From contig CAYTHO010000022.1 in the NCBI GenBank assembly GCA_964437595.1, forward strand, positions 3,064-67,063: a DNA stretch of 64,000 nt, given 5' to 3'. Shown one piece after another: positions 1 to 6,706 of the stretch. A program made the translations under genes and the position numbers. The notes under the pieces were generated by a model. It was not told where the DNA came from. It saw nothing but the letters and a program-made list of their open reading frames with translations, and searched no databases. How positions within the stretch are numbered: position 1 is the first letter of the stretch; each line of letters opens with the position of its first letter. The DNA comes from DSYU01 sp964437595 (GTDB lineage: Bacteria > Chloroflexota > Anaerolineae > Anaerolineales > Anaerolineaceae).

Positions 1-191
1 TTTTCACCTATGCCGTCCCGTTCATCTTCCTCAACTATTACCCGGCGCTGTACTTCCTCGATAAGCCCGACCCGCTGCATTTCCCTGCCTTCGCGCCGTT
101 CCTGGCGCCCTTCGTGGCGCTGGCCTTTTTCGCCGCCGCGCTGTGCTTCTGGCGGGTGGGCGCCAACCACTATCAAAGCTCAGGCACCTGA
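1..191 (+). CDS. ABC-2 type transporter permease, C-terminal fragment
   Basis: The window opens inside this gene, so only the last 62 codons (read from base 3) are visible. The fragment is hydrophobic and holds one or two membrane spans. A proline-rich loop (LDKPDPLHFP) separates them, and the protein ends in WRVGANHYQSSGT. That ending resembles the DUF990/ABC2_membrane_6 permeases (COG3694 type), whose C-termini typically read W-R-x-G-x-x-H-Y-x-S-x-G. The stop codon is 18 bases before the ATPase gene. This fits the usual arrangement of two such permeases with one COG4586-type ATPase as a multidrug or lipid exporter. The family call is by eye from a short tail. Substrate is unknown. Confidence 0.72.
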   Translation, partial: FTYAVPFIFLNYYPALYFLDKPDPLHFPAFAPFLAPFVALAFFAAALCFWRVGANHYQSSGT

Positions 192-209
192 GCCGCTCAA
201 GGACACCCT

Positions 210-1205
210 ATGCAGTCCATCATCCACGTGCGTAATTTGTGCAAATCCTTCCGCGTTGTCCGGCGCAGCCCGGGCATGTTGAGCACGCTCAAGAGCCTGG
301 TGGCGCCCCAATACCGCACCGTCCAGGCCGTCAATGCGATCAACTTTGACCTGCGCGAGGGCGAGCTGGTGGGCTACCTGGGGCCCAACGGCGCGGGCAA
401 GTCCACCACCATCAAGATGCTGACCGGCCTGCTGGTGCCCACCAGCGGCGAGCTGCGCGTGGATGGCTTTGTGCCCTGGAAAGAGCGCCAGCGCTACGTG
501 GCCCGCATCGGCGCGGTGTTCGGCCAGCGCACCACCCTGTGGTGGGACCTGCCGGTGATCGAGTCCTTCGAGTTGCTCCAGCCCATGTACCGCGTCCCCA
601 TGCAGCGCTTCAAGCGCAGCCTGGATGAATTCGTGGGCCTGCTGGAGATGGAAGAATTCCTGCACACCCCCGTGCGCGCGCTTTCCCTGGGCCAGCGCAT
701 GCGCGCCGACCTGTGCGCCGCCCTGCTCCACGAGCCGCGCCTGGTGTTCCTGGATGAGCCTACCATCGGGCTGGACGTGGTCGCCAAGGAGCGCATCCGC
801 CAGTTTATCCAGCACATCAACCGCGAGCGCGGCGTGACCGTGCTGCTCACCACCCACGACCTCTCGGATGTGGGGCGGCTGTGCGAGCGGGTGATGATCC
901 TCGACCACGGGCGGGTGCTGTACGATGGCCGCCTGGGCGAGCTGAACGAGCGCTTCGAGAGCGATTGGTCGCTGGTGGTCACCTTCGCCGATGACTATGC
1001 CGATGTGCGCCTGCCCGGCCTGCCCGACCCCCGGCGCATCGACCACCAGGCCGTCTACCGCTTCGACCACCGCCAGACCGGTTCCGCCGACCTCATCCAG
1101 CAGCTCCTGCCGCGCTTCAAAATCAGCGACATCGAAGTCCGCCGCCCCGCGCTGGAAGAAACCATCCGCCGCATCTACGAGGAGCGATTGCTGCTGCCAG
1201 GGTAA
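210..1205 (+). CDS. ABC transporter ATP-binding protein (COG4586-like)
   Basis: ATPase subunit of an ABC-2 export system, 331 aa, expected on the inner face of the membrane with the upstream permease. Visible motifs are Walker A GPNGAGKST (about residues 58-66), a Q-loop in GAVFGQRTTLWWDLP, a modified signature LSLGQ (158-162) and Walker B LVFLDEP (178-184), followed by the H-switch in LLTTHDLSD. The roughly 35-residue N-terminal extension (LCKSF...SLVAPQYRTVQAVN) and the WWDLP segment after the Q-loop are typical of the uncharacterised COG4586 exporters rather than of the shorter CcmA-type ATPases. The start follows the permease stop by 18 bases, so the two are almost certainly co-transcribed. 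The transported substrate cannot be deduced. Confidence 0.9.
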   Translation: MQSIIHVRNLCKSFRVVRRSPGMLSTLKSLVAPQYRTVQAVNAINFDLREGELVGYLGPNGAGKSTTIKMLTGLLVPTSGELRVDGFVPWKERQRYVARIGAVFGQRTTLWWDLPVIESFELLQPMYRVPMQRFKRSLDEFVGLLEMEEFLHTPVRALSLGQRMRADLCAALLHEPRLVFLDEPTIGLDVVAKERIRQFIQHINRERGVTVLLTTHDLSDVGRLCERVMILDHGRVLYDGRLGELNERFESDWSLVVTFADDYADVRLPGLPDPRRIDHQAVYRFDHRQTGSADLIQQLLPRFKISDIEVRRPALEETIRRIYEERLLLPG

Positions 1206-1227
1206 TTTTAATTTTCTCGTTTTTCTC

Positions 1228-1337
1228 GTTCCCACGGTCCCCGTGGGAACACCTTCCTCGACGCTCTAGCGTCGCGCAACTCCCCCCAGGACGCCGGAGC
1301 GTCCCTATGTCCGATCCCACGCAGGAGCGTGGGATCG
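1228..1337. repeat. Array of four short perfect hairpins upstream of dinB
   Basis: Four consecutive inverted repeats fill the gap between the ABC ATPase and dinB. They are 1228-1250 (10-bp arms, loop TCC), 1260-1273 (6-bp arms, loop CT), 1289-1304 (6-bp arms, loop CGGA) and 1312-1337 (11-bp arms, loop AGGA). All arms are perfect. Arms of the first and last share the word TCCCACG, and arms of the second and third share GACGC, so the array looks like a composite repeat unit rather than a single terminator. None is followed by a T-run. It may still end transcription of the ABC genes. Confidence 0.8.
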
Positions 1338-1352
1338 AGATAAAATAGAGGC

Positions 1353-2561
1353 ATGGCCGATCGCAAAATCATTCACCTCGACCTGGACGCCTTCTTCTGC
1401 GCGGTGGAAGAGCTGCGCGACCCGGCCCTGCGCGGGCTGCCCTTTGCGGTGGGCGGGAAGCCCAACGAGCGCGGGGTGGTTTCTTCCTGCTCGTATGCGG
1501 CGCGGCAGTGCGGGGTGCATTCGGCCATGCCCATGGCCCAGGCCCTGCGCCTGTGCCGCGACCTGCTGATCGTTTCTCCGCACTACGCCGCTTACCGCGA
1601 ATATTCCGAGAAAGTCATGGACATCCTGCGCCAGCGGACCGCGCTGGTGGAACAGCTCTCCATCGACGAGGCCTTCCTCGATATCAGCGACCTGCCCGGC
1701 CCGCCGCAGGAGGTGGCCCGCTCTCTGCAGGCCGAGATCCGCGAGACGCTGGGCCTGCCCTGCTCGCTGGGCGTGGCGACCAACAAGCTGCTGGCGAAGA
1801 CCGCCACCGATGCGGGCAAAGCCAAACACCGCGGTTCCACCCCGCCCCAGGCGCTGGAAGTCGTCCCGCCGGGGGAAGAGGCCGCCTATCTCGCCCCGCT
1901 GCCGGCGCGTGCCCTGTGGGGCATTGGCCCCAAAACCGCCGCCCGCCTGGAAGAGAAAGGCCTCCGCACCATTGGCGACCTGGCCCGCGCGCCGGAGGCC
2001 GCGCTGGTGCGCCTGTTTGGGCAGAGCGGGCGCGATATGAGCGTGCGCGCGCGCGGCATCGATGACCGCCCGGTCACCCCCGAACACGCCGCCCGTTCCA
2101 TCAGCCAGGAGATCACCTTCGACCGCGACGTGCGCGATGGGGAGATCCTGCGCGAAACCCTGCGCCGCCTCAGCGGCGAGGTGGCCCGCATGCTGCGCGA
2201 GAAAGCCCTGTGCGCCAAAACCATCCGCCTCAAGCTGCGCTGGCCAGAATTTATCACCATCTCGCGCCAGGTGAGCCTGGAATTCCCCACCGACCAGGAC
2301 GGCCTGATTTATGCCGCGGCGCTCGATCTGTTCAACTCGGTGTGGACCCAGGGCCGCGCCGTACGCCTGATTGGGGTGGGGGCCAGCCGCCTGGCCGAAC
2401 GCGCCCACCAGCTTACCCTGTGGGATACGCCCGACCAGAAAGAGCGCCGCCTGATCGACGCGCTGGATACGCTGCGCGAGCGCTTTGGCAGCGACGTGGT
2501 GCGCAGCGGGCGATCCATAAAAAAGCCCCGGCCTGGCGGCCCCCCTGAGAATAAGACCTGA
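1353..2561 (+). CDS. dinB: DNA polymerase IV (Y-family translesion polymerase)
   Basis: Y-family DNA polymerase of 402 aa that copies past damaged template bases. Motifs are plain: HLDLDAFFCAVEE at residues 8-20 carries the first catalytic aspartate (D9 or D11 region, with FF as steric gate). QLSIDEAFLDISD near 101-113 carries the second acidic pair. GVATNKLLAKTATDAGKA is the conserved lysine-rich helix, and WGIGPKTAARLEEKGLRTIGDLA is the helix-hairpin-helix. The little-finger domain ends in QLTLWDTP, which matches a beta-clamp binding motif. The length is slightly above the usual 350-360 aa because of a basic, proline-rich C-terminal tail. The ATG follows AGAGG at a short spacing. No LexA-like box was recognised upstream, and the gene sits behind a hairpin array. 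Confidence 0.95.
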   Translation: MADRKIIHLDLDAFFCAVEELRDPALRGLPFAVGGKPNERGVVSSCSYAARQCGVHSAMPMAQALRLCRDLLIVSPHYAAYREYSEKVMDILRQRTALVEQLSIDEAFLDISDLPGPPQEVARSLQAEIRETLGLPCSLGVATNKLLAKTATDAGKAKHRGSTPPQALEVVPPGEEAAYLAPLPARALWGIGPKTAARLEEKGLRTIGDLARAPEAALVRLFGQSGRDMSVRARGIDDRPVTPEHAARSISQEITFDRDVRDGEILRETLRRLSGEVARMLREKALCAKTIRLKLRWPEFITISRQVSLEFPTDQDGLIYAAALDLFNSVWTQGRAVRLIGVGASRLAERAHQLTLWDTPDQKERRLIDALDTLRERFGSDVVRSGRSIKKPRPGGPPENKT

Positions 2562-2656
2562 TAATTTTGTAAGCGCCAGGCGCTTGCATCCATGCCGTCC
2601 AATATCGTATAAACAGGGTACCCAATGCATTGGGGGAATCCAGTGAGGTCGGAACC

Positions 2657-3319
2657 ATGGAGACGCAAACAAACGCGAAGTTCGCGCTGAACAACCGTGA
2701 TTGGTGGAGCAAGCTCACCGACGGCATCCTCGCTTCTGCCAGCCTGATCCTGATCTGGATGGTGGTCGCGATGGTCATCCGCCCCATTGCGGCGGTCTTT
2801 GGCAACCCGGGGCTGTTGATCTATGTATTGGCCCTGATGGCGGCGGCGATGGTTTCCCTGCAGCAGGCGCTGGTGCCCGGGCGGGTGGATGCCACGCGGG
2901 CCTGGTATGGCATCATCGGCGGGTTCCTGGCCTGGGCGGTGATGGAAGTGACCGGCTACCTGGGCGTGCCCATCATGCCCAACATGGCCGCGCTGATCCC
3001 GCTCATCATGGTTGGCCTGATCGTATGGCTGCTGTGGAAAATGGTGCTGCCGGTGGGACTGCGCTTCTTCAGCCTGGCGCTGCTGCTTAACTGGGGCGAG
3101 CATGTCCTGCTGACCATCGAGGAGATGCTGGATATCTCCTCGCCCGTGTTCCAGCTTGCCTACCACGCCAGCGGGGTCTTGACTATTTTTGTGGCTATTC
3201 TGGCGCTGGCGTGGATTCTGTTCCGCACGCGCCGCCGCATGCAGCGCATCAGCGCGGCCCTCGCCGTGTGGTTCCTGTTCAGCCTGGCGCTGTACGTCTT
3301 CCGCGGGTCGCTGTTTTAG
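2657..3319 (+). CDS. Polytopic membrane protein of unknown function
   Basis: A 220-aa protein with about six hydrophobic segments, starting near residue 24 (ILASASLILIWMVVAMVI) and ending just before the C-terminus (AALAVWFLFSLALYVF). A short polar N-terminus and an Arg-rich cytoplasmic loop (FRTRRRMQR) near residue 195 point to an inner-membrane protein. I do not recognise the family. A TTG 27 bases upstream keeps the frame open, but the ATG at 2657 has GAGG eight bases before it and is preferred. It is a single gene between dinB and a convergent glycosyltransferase, with no operon partner to hint at function. Confidence 0.7.
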   Translation: METQTNAKFALNNRDWWSKLTDGILASASLILIWMVVAMVIRPIAAVFGNPGLLIYVLALMAAAMVSLQQALVPGRVDATRAWYGIIGGFLAWAVMEVTGYLGVPIMPNMAALIPLIMVGLIVWLLWKMVLPVGLRFFSLALLLNWGEHVLLTIEEMLDISSPVFQLAYHASGVLTIFVAILALAWILFRTRRRMQRISAALAVWFLFSLALYVFRGSLF

Positions 3320-3323
3320 AGAT

Positions 3324-3426
3324 AACCGCAAAGAGGCAAAAGACGCGAAGAAATATTTGGCGTTCTCTTTTCACACATTTCTTACTTTGCGATCTTAACT
3401 TTGCGCTCTTTGCGTCTTTGCGGTGA
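3324..3426. repeat. Inverted repeat of the GCAAAGACGCAAAG type between convergent genes
   Basis: The gap between two convergent genes holds a head-to-head pair of related words. ACCGCAAAGAGGCAAAAGACGC lies on the left, and on the right is a stretch whose complement is nearly the same (CTTTGCGTCTTTGCGGTGAA). Extra copies of CTTTGCG lie between. Paired, they would form a long imperfect hairpin. The position between two gene ends suggests a bidirectional transcription stop. Near-identical words are common as dispersed intergenic repeats in environmental bacterial genomes (recalled, not searched). Confidence 0.7.
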
Positions 3427-3431
3427 ATCTC

Positions 3432-4691
3432 TTACACTGTTATAGGCTGGTAGTGCAGCACTTCCTTGTACAAATCCAGGATGCTGGTGGAAATCTTCTC
3501 CCACGAATAATCCTGGGCATAGGCGGCGGCCTGCTGGCCCAGGCGCTCGCGCAGATCGGGCTGGTTGAGCAGTTGGGTCAGCCGCTCGCTGAGCGCCAGG
3601 TGATCCCCGCCCGGTACCACAAAGCCGGTCACCCCGTTCTGGATGAGGAACGCCAGCCCGCCCACCTGCGAGGCGACCACCGGCGTGCCGCAGGCCATTG
3701 CTTCCAGCGCCACCATGCCAAACGACTCGTAGTGCGAGGGCATCACCAGCACCTCGGCGGCGGAGTAGTAGTAGGGCAGCGAGGATTGGGCGCGCTTGCC
3801 CAGGAAGACCACCAGGTCCTGCAGGCCCAGCTCGCGGCTCAGGCTCTGCAGGCGGGCCATCTCGGCGTTCATCTCGTTCGGGCTTGCGTCCGGGTCGCCG
3901 CCGATAATCGCCAGGTAATGCGGGCACTGGTCGGTGACGCCGGTGGTGCGCATGTGCGCGATGGCGCGGATCAGCGTATCCACGCCCTTCAGCGGCTCGA
4001 TGCGCCCCACAAATAGGATCATGCGGTCGACTTCCGAAATGCCGATGGCGCACTTGGCCTCGTCCGGCGGGATGGGGTAGAAGTGGCAGGTATCCACCCC
4101 GGGCGGGATGATCGCCAGCTTATCCTCGCGGGCGTTATACAGAAATTGAAGCTGCGACTTCTCGGCCAGCGTAGCAGCGACGATGCAGTCGGCGGCCTGC
4201 AGCACGCGGCGCTCGCCCTGGATGCGGTACTCGCCCTCCATTTCCGCCTCGCTCTGCGCCACGCGGTTCTTCATCAGCCCCAGGGTGTGGAACATGTTGA
4301 CGAACGGCACGCCCCAGTCCGCCTTCAACTGCTCCGCCGCGATGCCCGACATCCAGTAGTGGCTGTGGATGATGTCATAGTGAATATTCTTCTCGCGGGC
4401 AAAGCGCTGGATGCCCTCCACAAACTGCGGCAGGTAGCCGGCCAGCTCCTTCTTCGGCATCGGGTGCTCCGGCCCGGCGGCGATATGCACCACCCGGTTG
4501 CCGTAGCCCAGGTCGTGCAAAACCTGCGGCACGTGCTCGTCCTGCGAGCGGGTGAACACATCCACGTGCACGCCCAGGCGGCCCAGGTGACGGGTCAGCT
4601 CGCGCACATACACGTTCATGCCCCCCGTATCCTTGCCGCCCAGGATCGCCAGCGGGCAGGTATGGTACGAAATCATGGCGACGTTGATCAT
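3432..4691 (-). CDS. Glycosyltransferase family 4, MshA / sucrose-phosphate-synthase-like
   Basis: Retaining GT-B glycosyltransferase of 419 aa. The N-terminal domain opens with MINVAMISYHTCPLA and has the donor-loop motif GGKDTGGMNVYVRELTRHLG, characteristic of MshA-type and sucrose-phosphate-synthase-like enzymes. HSHYWMSG follows near residue 105. The C-terminal domain has the nucleotide-sugar site FVGRIEPLKG, and the E-x7-E motif in YESFGMVALEAMACGTPVVAS near residue 340. The frame is open further upstream across the tRNA-Thr gene, but the ATG at 4691 directly follows a GGAGAC ribosome site and begins the conserved fold, so the longer reading is spurious. It is monocistronic, divergent from tRNA-Thr. 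The acceptor is unknown. It could be glucosylglycerate, sucrose or inositol-type chemistry. Confidence 0.88.
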   Translation of the reverse strand: MINVAMISYHTCPLAILGGKDTGGMNVYVRELTRHLGRLGVHVDVFTRSQDEHVPQVLHDLGYGNRVVHIAAGPEHPMPKKELAGYLPQFVEGIQRFAREKNIHYDIIHSHYWMSGIAAEQLKADWGVPFVNMFHTLGLMKNRVAQSEAEMEGEYRIQGERRVLQAADCIVAATLAEKSQLQFLYNAREDKLAIIPPGVDTCHFYPIPPDEAKCAIGISEVDRMILFVGRIEPLKGVDTLIRAIAHMRTTGVTDQCPHYLAIIGGDPDASPNEMNAEMARLQSLSRELGLQDLVVFLGKRAQSSLPYYYSAAEVLVMPSHYESFGMVALEAMACGTPVVASQVGGLAFLIQNGVTGFVVPGGDHLALSERLTQLLNQPDLRERLGQQAAAYAQDYSWEKISTSILDLYKEVLHYQPITV

Positions 4692-4705
4692 CGGTCTCCT
4701 TAATC

Positions 4706-4735
4706 TTGCTATTTCACGCGAGGTACTGGTATAAT
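4706..4735 (+). promoter_or_regulatory. Promoter of tRNA-Thr, with extended -10
   Basis: TTGCTA (4706-4711) and TATAAT (4730-4735) are separated by 18 bp. The -10 is extended by TGG, giving TGGTATAAT. It ends nine bases before the mature tRNA 5' end. The same TGGTATAAT word precedes the NUDIX gene and rmlC in this window. Confidence 0.75.
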
Positions 4736-4744
4736 TCGACGCGC

Positions 4745-4817
4745 GCCAACATAGCTCAGCTGGTAGAGCAGACGATTCGTAATCGTCCGGTCGTCGGTTC
4801 AAATCCGACTGTTGGCT
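4745..4817 (+). tRNA. tRNA-Thr (anticodon CGT)
   Basis: A 73-base cloverleaf can be folded by hand. The acceptor stem GCCAACA pairs with TGTTGGC (4810-4816). The D-arm is GCTCAGCTGGTAGAGC, and the anticodon stem GACGA/TCGTC carries the loop TTCGTAA with anticodon CGT. The variable loop has five bases, and the T-arm is GTCGG-TTCAAAT-CCGAC. The discriminator base is T at 4817 and the 3' CCA is not encoded. Anticodon CGT reads ACG, hence threonine. Confidence 0.96.
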
Positions 4818-5024
4818 CCTACGAATAAGCTCATCACCCGTGCATTATACGACATAGGCACGGGTTGTATGTGTTATTCCATGGGATTTTGAGGTAATGG
4901 TTTGTCCTTTATCTTTATAATAGCAGCTTAATAAGATTATTTTGTGCGGTAAACGTAACAAAAGACGATGTGCGGTACCCGTTAGGAGCCTGTTGTGACT
5001 GACAAGAAATCGAGGCGGTGAAAA
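4818..5024. other. A/T-rich spacer after tRNA-Thr, no gene seen
   Basis: The spacer is clearly richer in A and T than the surrounding genome. Short open frames on the minus strand lack ribosome sites and recognisable protein character. I see no repeat of the tRNA 3' end here that would mark an attachment site. Confidence 0.5.
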
Positions 5025-5342
5025 ATGGAGTCCAGGCTGCAATATATTTATGATCATTGGCTGGATTGTGATCGTGACACGATGCGGACGATTTACGATA
5101 TTGTTCAAAGGGGCCAATTACTCCCAATCTTTTCTCAAGGAATTCCCGGTACACTAGGACATACAACTAGATATTCAACGAAGGTTGATTTTTCATACCG
5201 TTACCGCATGGCTGTTATGACAGACGAGGATCTACTTCAAGGGGTAGTTTCAGGTTGGATAAATTTATCTGATCGGGCGGCATGGCATATATACTATTTG
5301 GTCAATAGAGCGTTTCTCAAAAAGCAGGAATGGCTGCCTTGA
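5025..5342 (+). CDS. Small hypothetical protein (105 aa)
   Basis: A 105-residue frame beginning MESRLQYIYDHW, with GAGGCGG about nine bases before the ATG. The composition looks like a genuine soluble protein: many Trp/Tyr (HIYYLVNRAF), acidic pairs and no low-complexity runs. The base composition is markedly more A/T-rich than neighbouring genes. No signal peptide, membrane span or known motif was recognised. It sits alone between tRNA-Thr and a repeat-dense stretch, which suggests acquired DNA. Two overlapping frames on the opposite strand look less protein-like and were not chosen. It could still be non-coding. Confidence 0.45.
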   Translation: MESRLQYIYDHWLDCDRDTMRTIYDIVQRGQLLPIFSQGIPGTLGHTTRYSTKVDFSYRYRMAVMTDEDLLQGVVSGWINLSDRAAWHIYYLVNRAFLKKQEWLP

Positions 5343-5377
5343 GGAACGCCAGTCCAAAAAAATGTCTAAATGTCTTT

Positions 5378-5424
5378 CCCTTGAGAGCGCGCGCGAGCGA
5401 AGCTCGCGCTCTTAAATTCAAGGG
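5378..5424. repeat. Large two-tier hairpin
   Basis: Outer arms CCCTTGA (5378-5384) and TCAAGGG (5418-5424) enclose an inner perfect stem GCGAGC-GAA-GCTCGC (5393-5407) extended by alternating GC. It lies 36 bases after the stop of the small gene and could act as its terminator, although no T-run follows. Confidence 0.6.
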
Positions 5425-5490
5425 ATTAATTCCAAAGAGATTATTTCAACGTCATTAATTCCCTGTCATTAATTCGTTACCCCCCTGCCA

Positions 5491-5640
5491 GGTATCTCGA
5501 GACACCAGGCGTCTGGTATCTCGATGTAACCCGTGCCTGGATACTGCAAATACCATGCACCTGTTAGGCCTGCAACACGCGCGTGTCACATGATGTAACA
5601 GGCGCGTGTTATATGATGTAACAGGCGCCTGTCACATCAT
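5491..5640. repeat. Repeat-dense stretch with 23-bp tandem dyad repeats
   Basis: Two full copies of a 23-bp unit (5579-5601 and 5602-5624) and a partial third (5625-5640) read GCGCGTGTCACATGATGTAACAG with few changes. The junction of copies 2 and 3 makes a near-perfect dyad, GTAACAGGC/GCCTGTCAC. Just upstream (about 5491-5528) is a second direct repeat, GGTATCTCGA, spaced about 25 bases apart. The array ends at the stop codon of the minus-strand winged-helix gene. The spacing and dyads resemble protein-binding iterons rather than a CRISPR, since there are no spacers. Confidence 0.75.
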
Positions 5641-6563
5641 TGGGAAGGTTCCCCGTCAGATGGCGGTTCCATTGGATCATTTTGTGGGTCGAGGAGTGGA
5701 TGCAGCCGGCGGCGGCGGGCTGCTTTGCGGCAGGCGGGGCAGCGGGTGTTGGGGTTGCGGCTGGCGGAGTGAAATATCGCGCCGCACGCGCATGCGTGCT
5801 CGATCTCATCGCGCTTGGCGGGCATGGGGGCGGCGATGCTGCCCCGGTAATAGGGGTCCCACGCGGCGATCCTGCCCTGTTTCCATAGGAATTCATTGAG
5901 CTGTTTGGGCGTGGTGAAGGGCCGGAAGGGATCGTAAGGCTCCTGCTCATTTGGCCCGCTGCCGTAGAACCAGAATTCGGCCATGGTGATCGGGTGGCCA
6001 CAGTCTTTGGCCATTTGTTTCCCGGCGGGCGAGTTGGGGTCGCAGTAAATGGCGTATTCCAGCGCTCGCAGCAGCCCGGCGATGCTCCAGTCGCGCACCT
6101 GGCTGAACCCGCCGTCGATGTGCTGGCCCATGTCGCGGATGTAGCCTTTTCGCTCCAGCGACCGCACCAGTGCCAGCACCTGGTTGTAGGATACATCGGC
6201 CTCTTCGCTGATTTTGCGCAGCGAGCAGAAGACGTAGCCTTTGCCGTTCCAATCGAAGGTGAGCAGGCGCTTCGCCAGCCAGGCCTCGGCGGGCTTCAGC
6301 CCCAGGGCCCGCTCGTAGCGGTCCAGCGCGCCGGGGTACGAATACGCGCCGCCGGGGCACTGCTTGCCGGCGTTTTCCACGATGACCTGTCCCCAGCGGT
6401 CGATAAAACTCTCCCCTTTTTGCAATTTGCTTGTATTCAGGTATATGCTGAAATCATGATCATCCATGCCGGGCAAGCCTCCTAAACAAATCGCATCATG
6501 GAACCCGAATGTAAAGACGGGCGTATTGATGCAGATTTCACCTTGCGGTTTGTTCGCCATCAT
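5637..6563 (-). CDS. Winged-helix and zinc-ribbon protein, possible replication or regulatory protein
   Basis: A 308-aa protein that I do not recognise as a named family. Residues about 92-148 read as a winged helix (LRKISEEADVSYNQVLALVRSLERKGYIRD: helix, turn, recognition helix, wing). Near the C-terminus, CAC at 258-260 and CPAC at 275-278 make a zinc ribbon, followed by a basic stretch RKAARRRR. The central part is rich in aromatic residues. Such a combination is seen in mobile-element replication or transcription proteins, which is inference only. Tandem dyad repeats lie directly past its stop codon, and an apparently leaderless promoter lies at its start. ATG codons at 6563 and 6560 are equivalent. 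Confidence 0.72.
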   Translation of the reverse strand: MMANKPQGEICINTPVFTFGFHDAICLGGLPGMDDHDFSIYLNTSKLQKGESFIDRWGQVIVENAGKQCPGGAYSYPGALDRYERALGLKPAEAWLAKRLLTFDWNGKGYVFCSLRKISEEADVSYNQVLALVRSLERKGYIRDMGQHIDGGFSQVRDWSIAGLLRALEYAIYCDPNSPAGKQMAKDCGHPITMAEFWFYGSGPNEQEPYDPFRPFTTPKQLNEFLWKQGRIAAWDPYYRGSIAAPMPAKRDEIEHACACGAIFHSASRNPNTRCPACRKAARRRRLHPLLDPQNDPMEPPSDGEPSQ

Positions 6564-6571
6564 TTTACAAC

Positions 6572-6600
6572 AGAATGGCGATTAATAGAACAAATGTCAA
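6572..6600 (-). promoter_or_regulatory. Promoter for the winged-helix gene, apparently leaderless
   Basis: On the minus strand, a perfect -35 TTGACA (6600-6595) is followed after 17 bp by CATTCT (6577-6572). Transcription would start at or within a few bases of the ATG at 6563, and no ribosome site is visible, so the mRNA is probably leaderless. Confidence 0.55.
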
Positions 6601-6649
6601 TTAATTCGGCTGTGTCTCAGCGTTGAGGATGGAAGGTCGTGCTTAATGC

Positions 6650-6677
6650 AAAAAGGGCAGGCGGCCTTTTGCCGCCC
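6650..6677 (-). terminator. Rho-independent terminator after the alpha/beta hydrolase
   Basis: Read on the minus strand, GGGCGGC-AAAAG-GCCGCCTGCCC forms a GC-rich stem with one bulge, followed by TTTTT. It lies 30 bases beyond the hydrolase stop codon. Confidence 0.75.
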
Positions 6678-6706
6678 ACCCTCTTTGGAAAAGGGCGCTG
6701 CGCTCT

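Noticed and set aside
1305..2672. A 455-codon frame on the minus strand opposite dinB
   Set aside because: Low-complexity Ala/Gly/His/Gln composition and no motif. dinB on the plus strand is certain.
4691..4802. N-terminal extension of the MshA-like glycosyltransferase through the tRNA-Thr gene
   Set aside because: It would translate tRNA and promoter sequence. The ATG at 4691 has a ribosome site and begins the conserved fold.
5579..5640. CRISPR array
   Set aside because: The 23-bp repeats are directly tandem without spacers, only 2.7 copies, and no cas genes are present.
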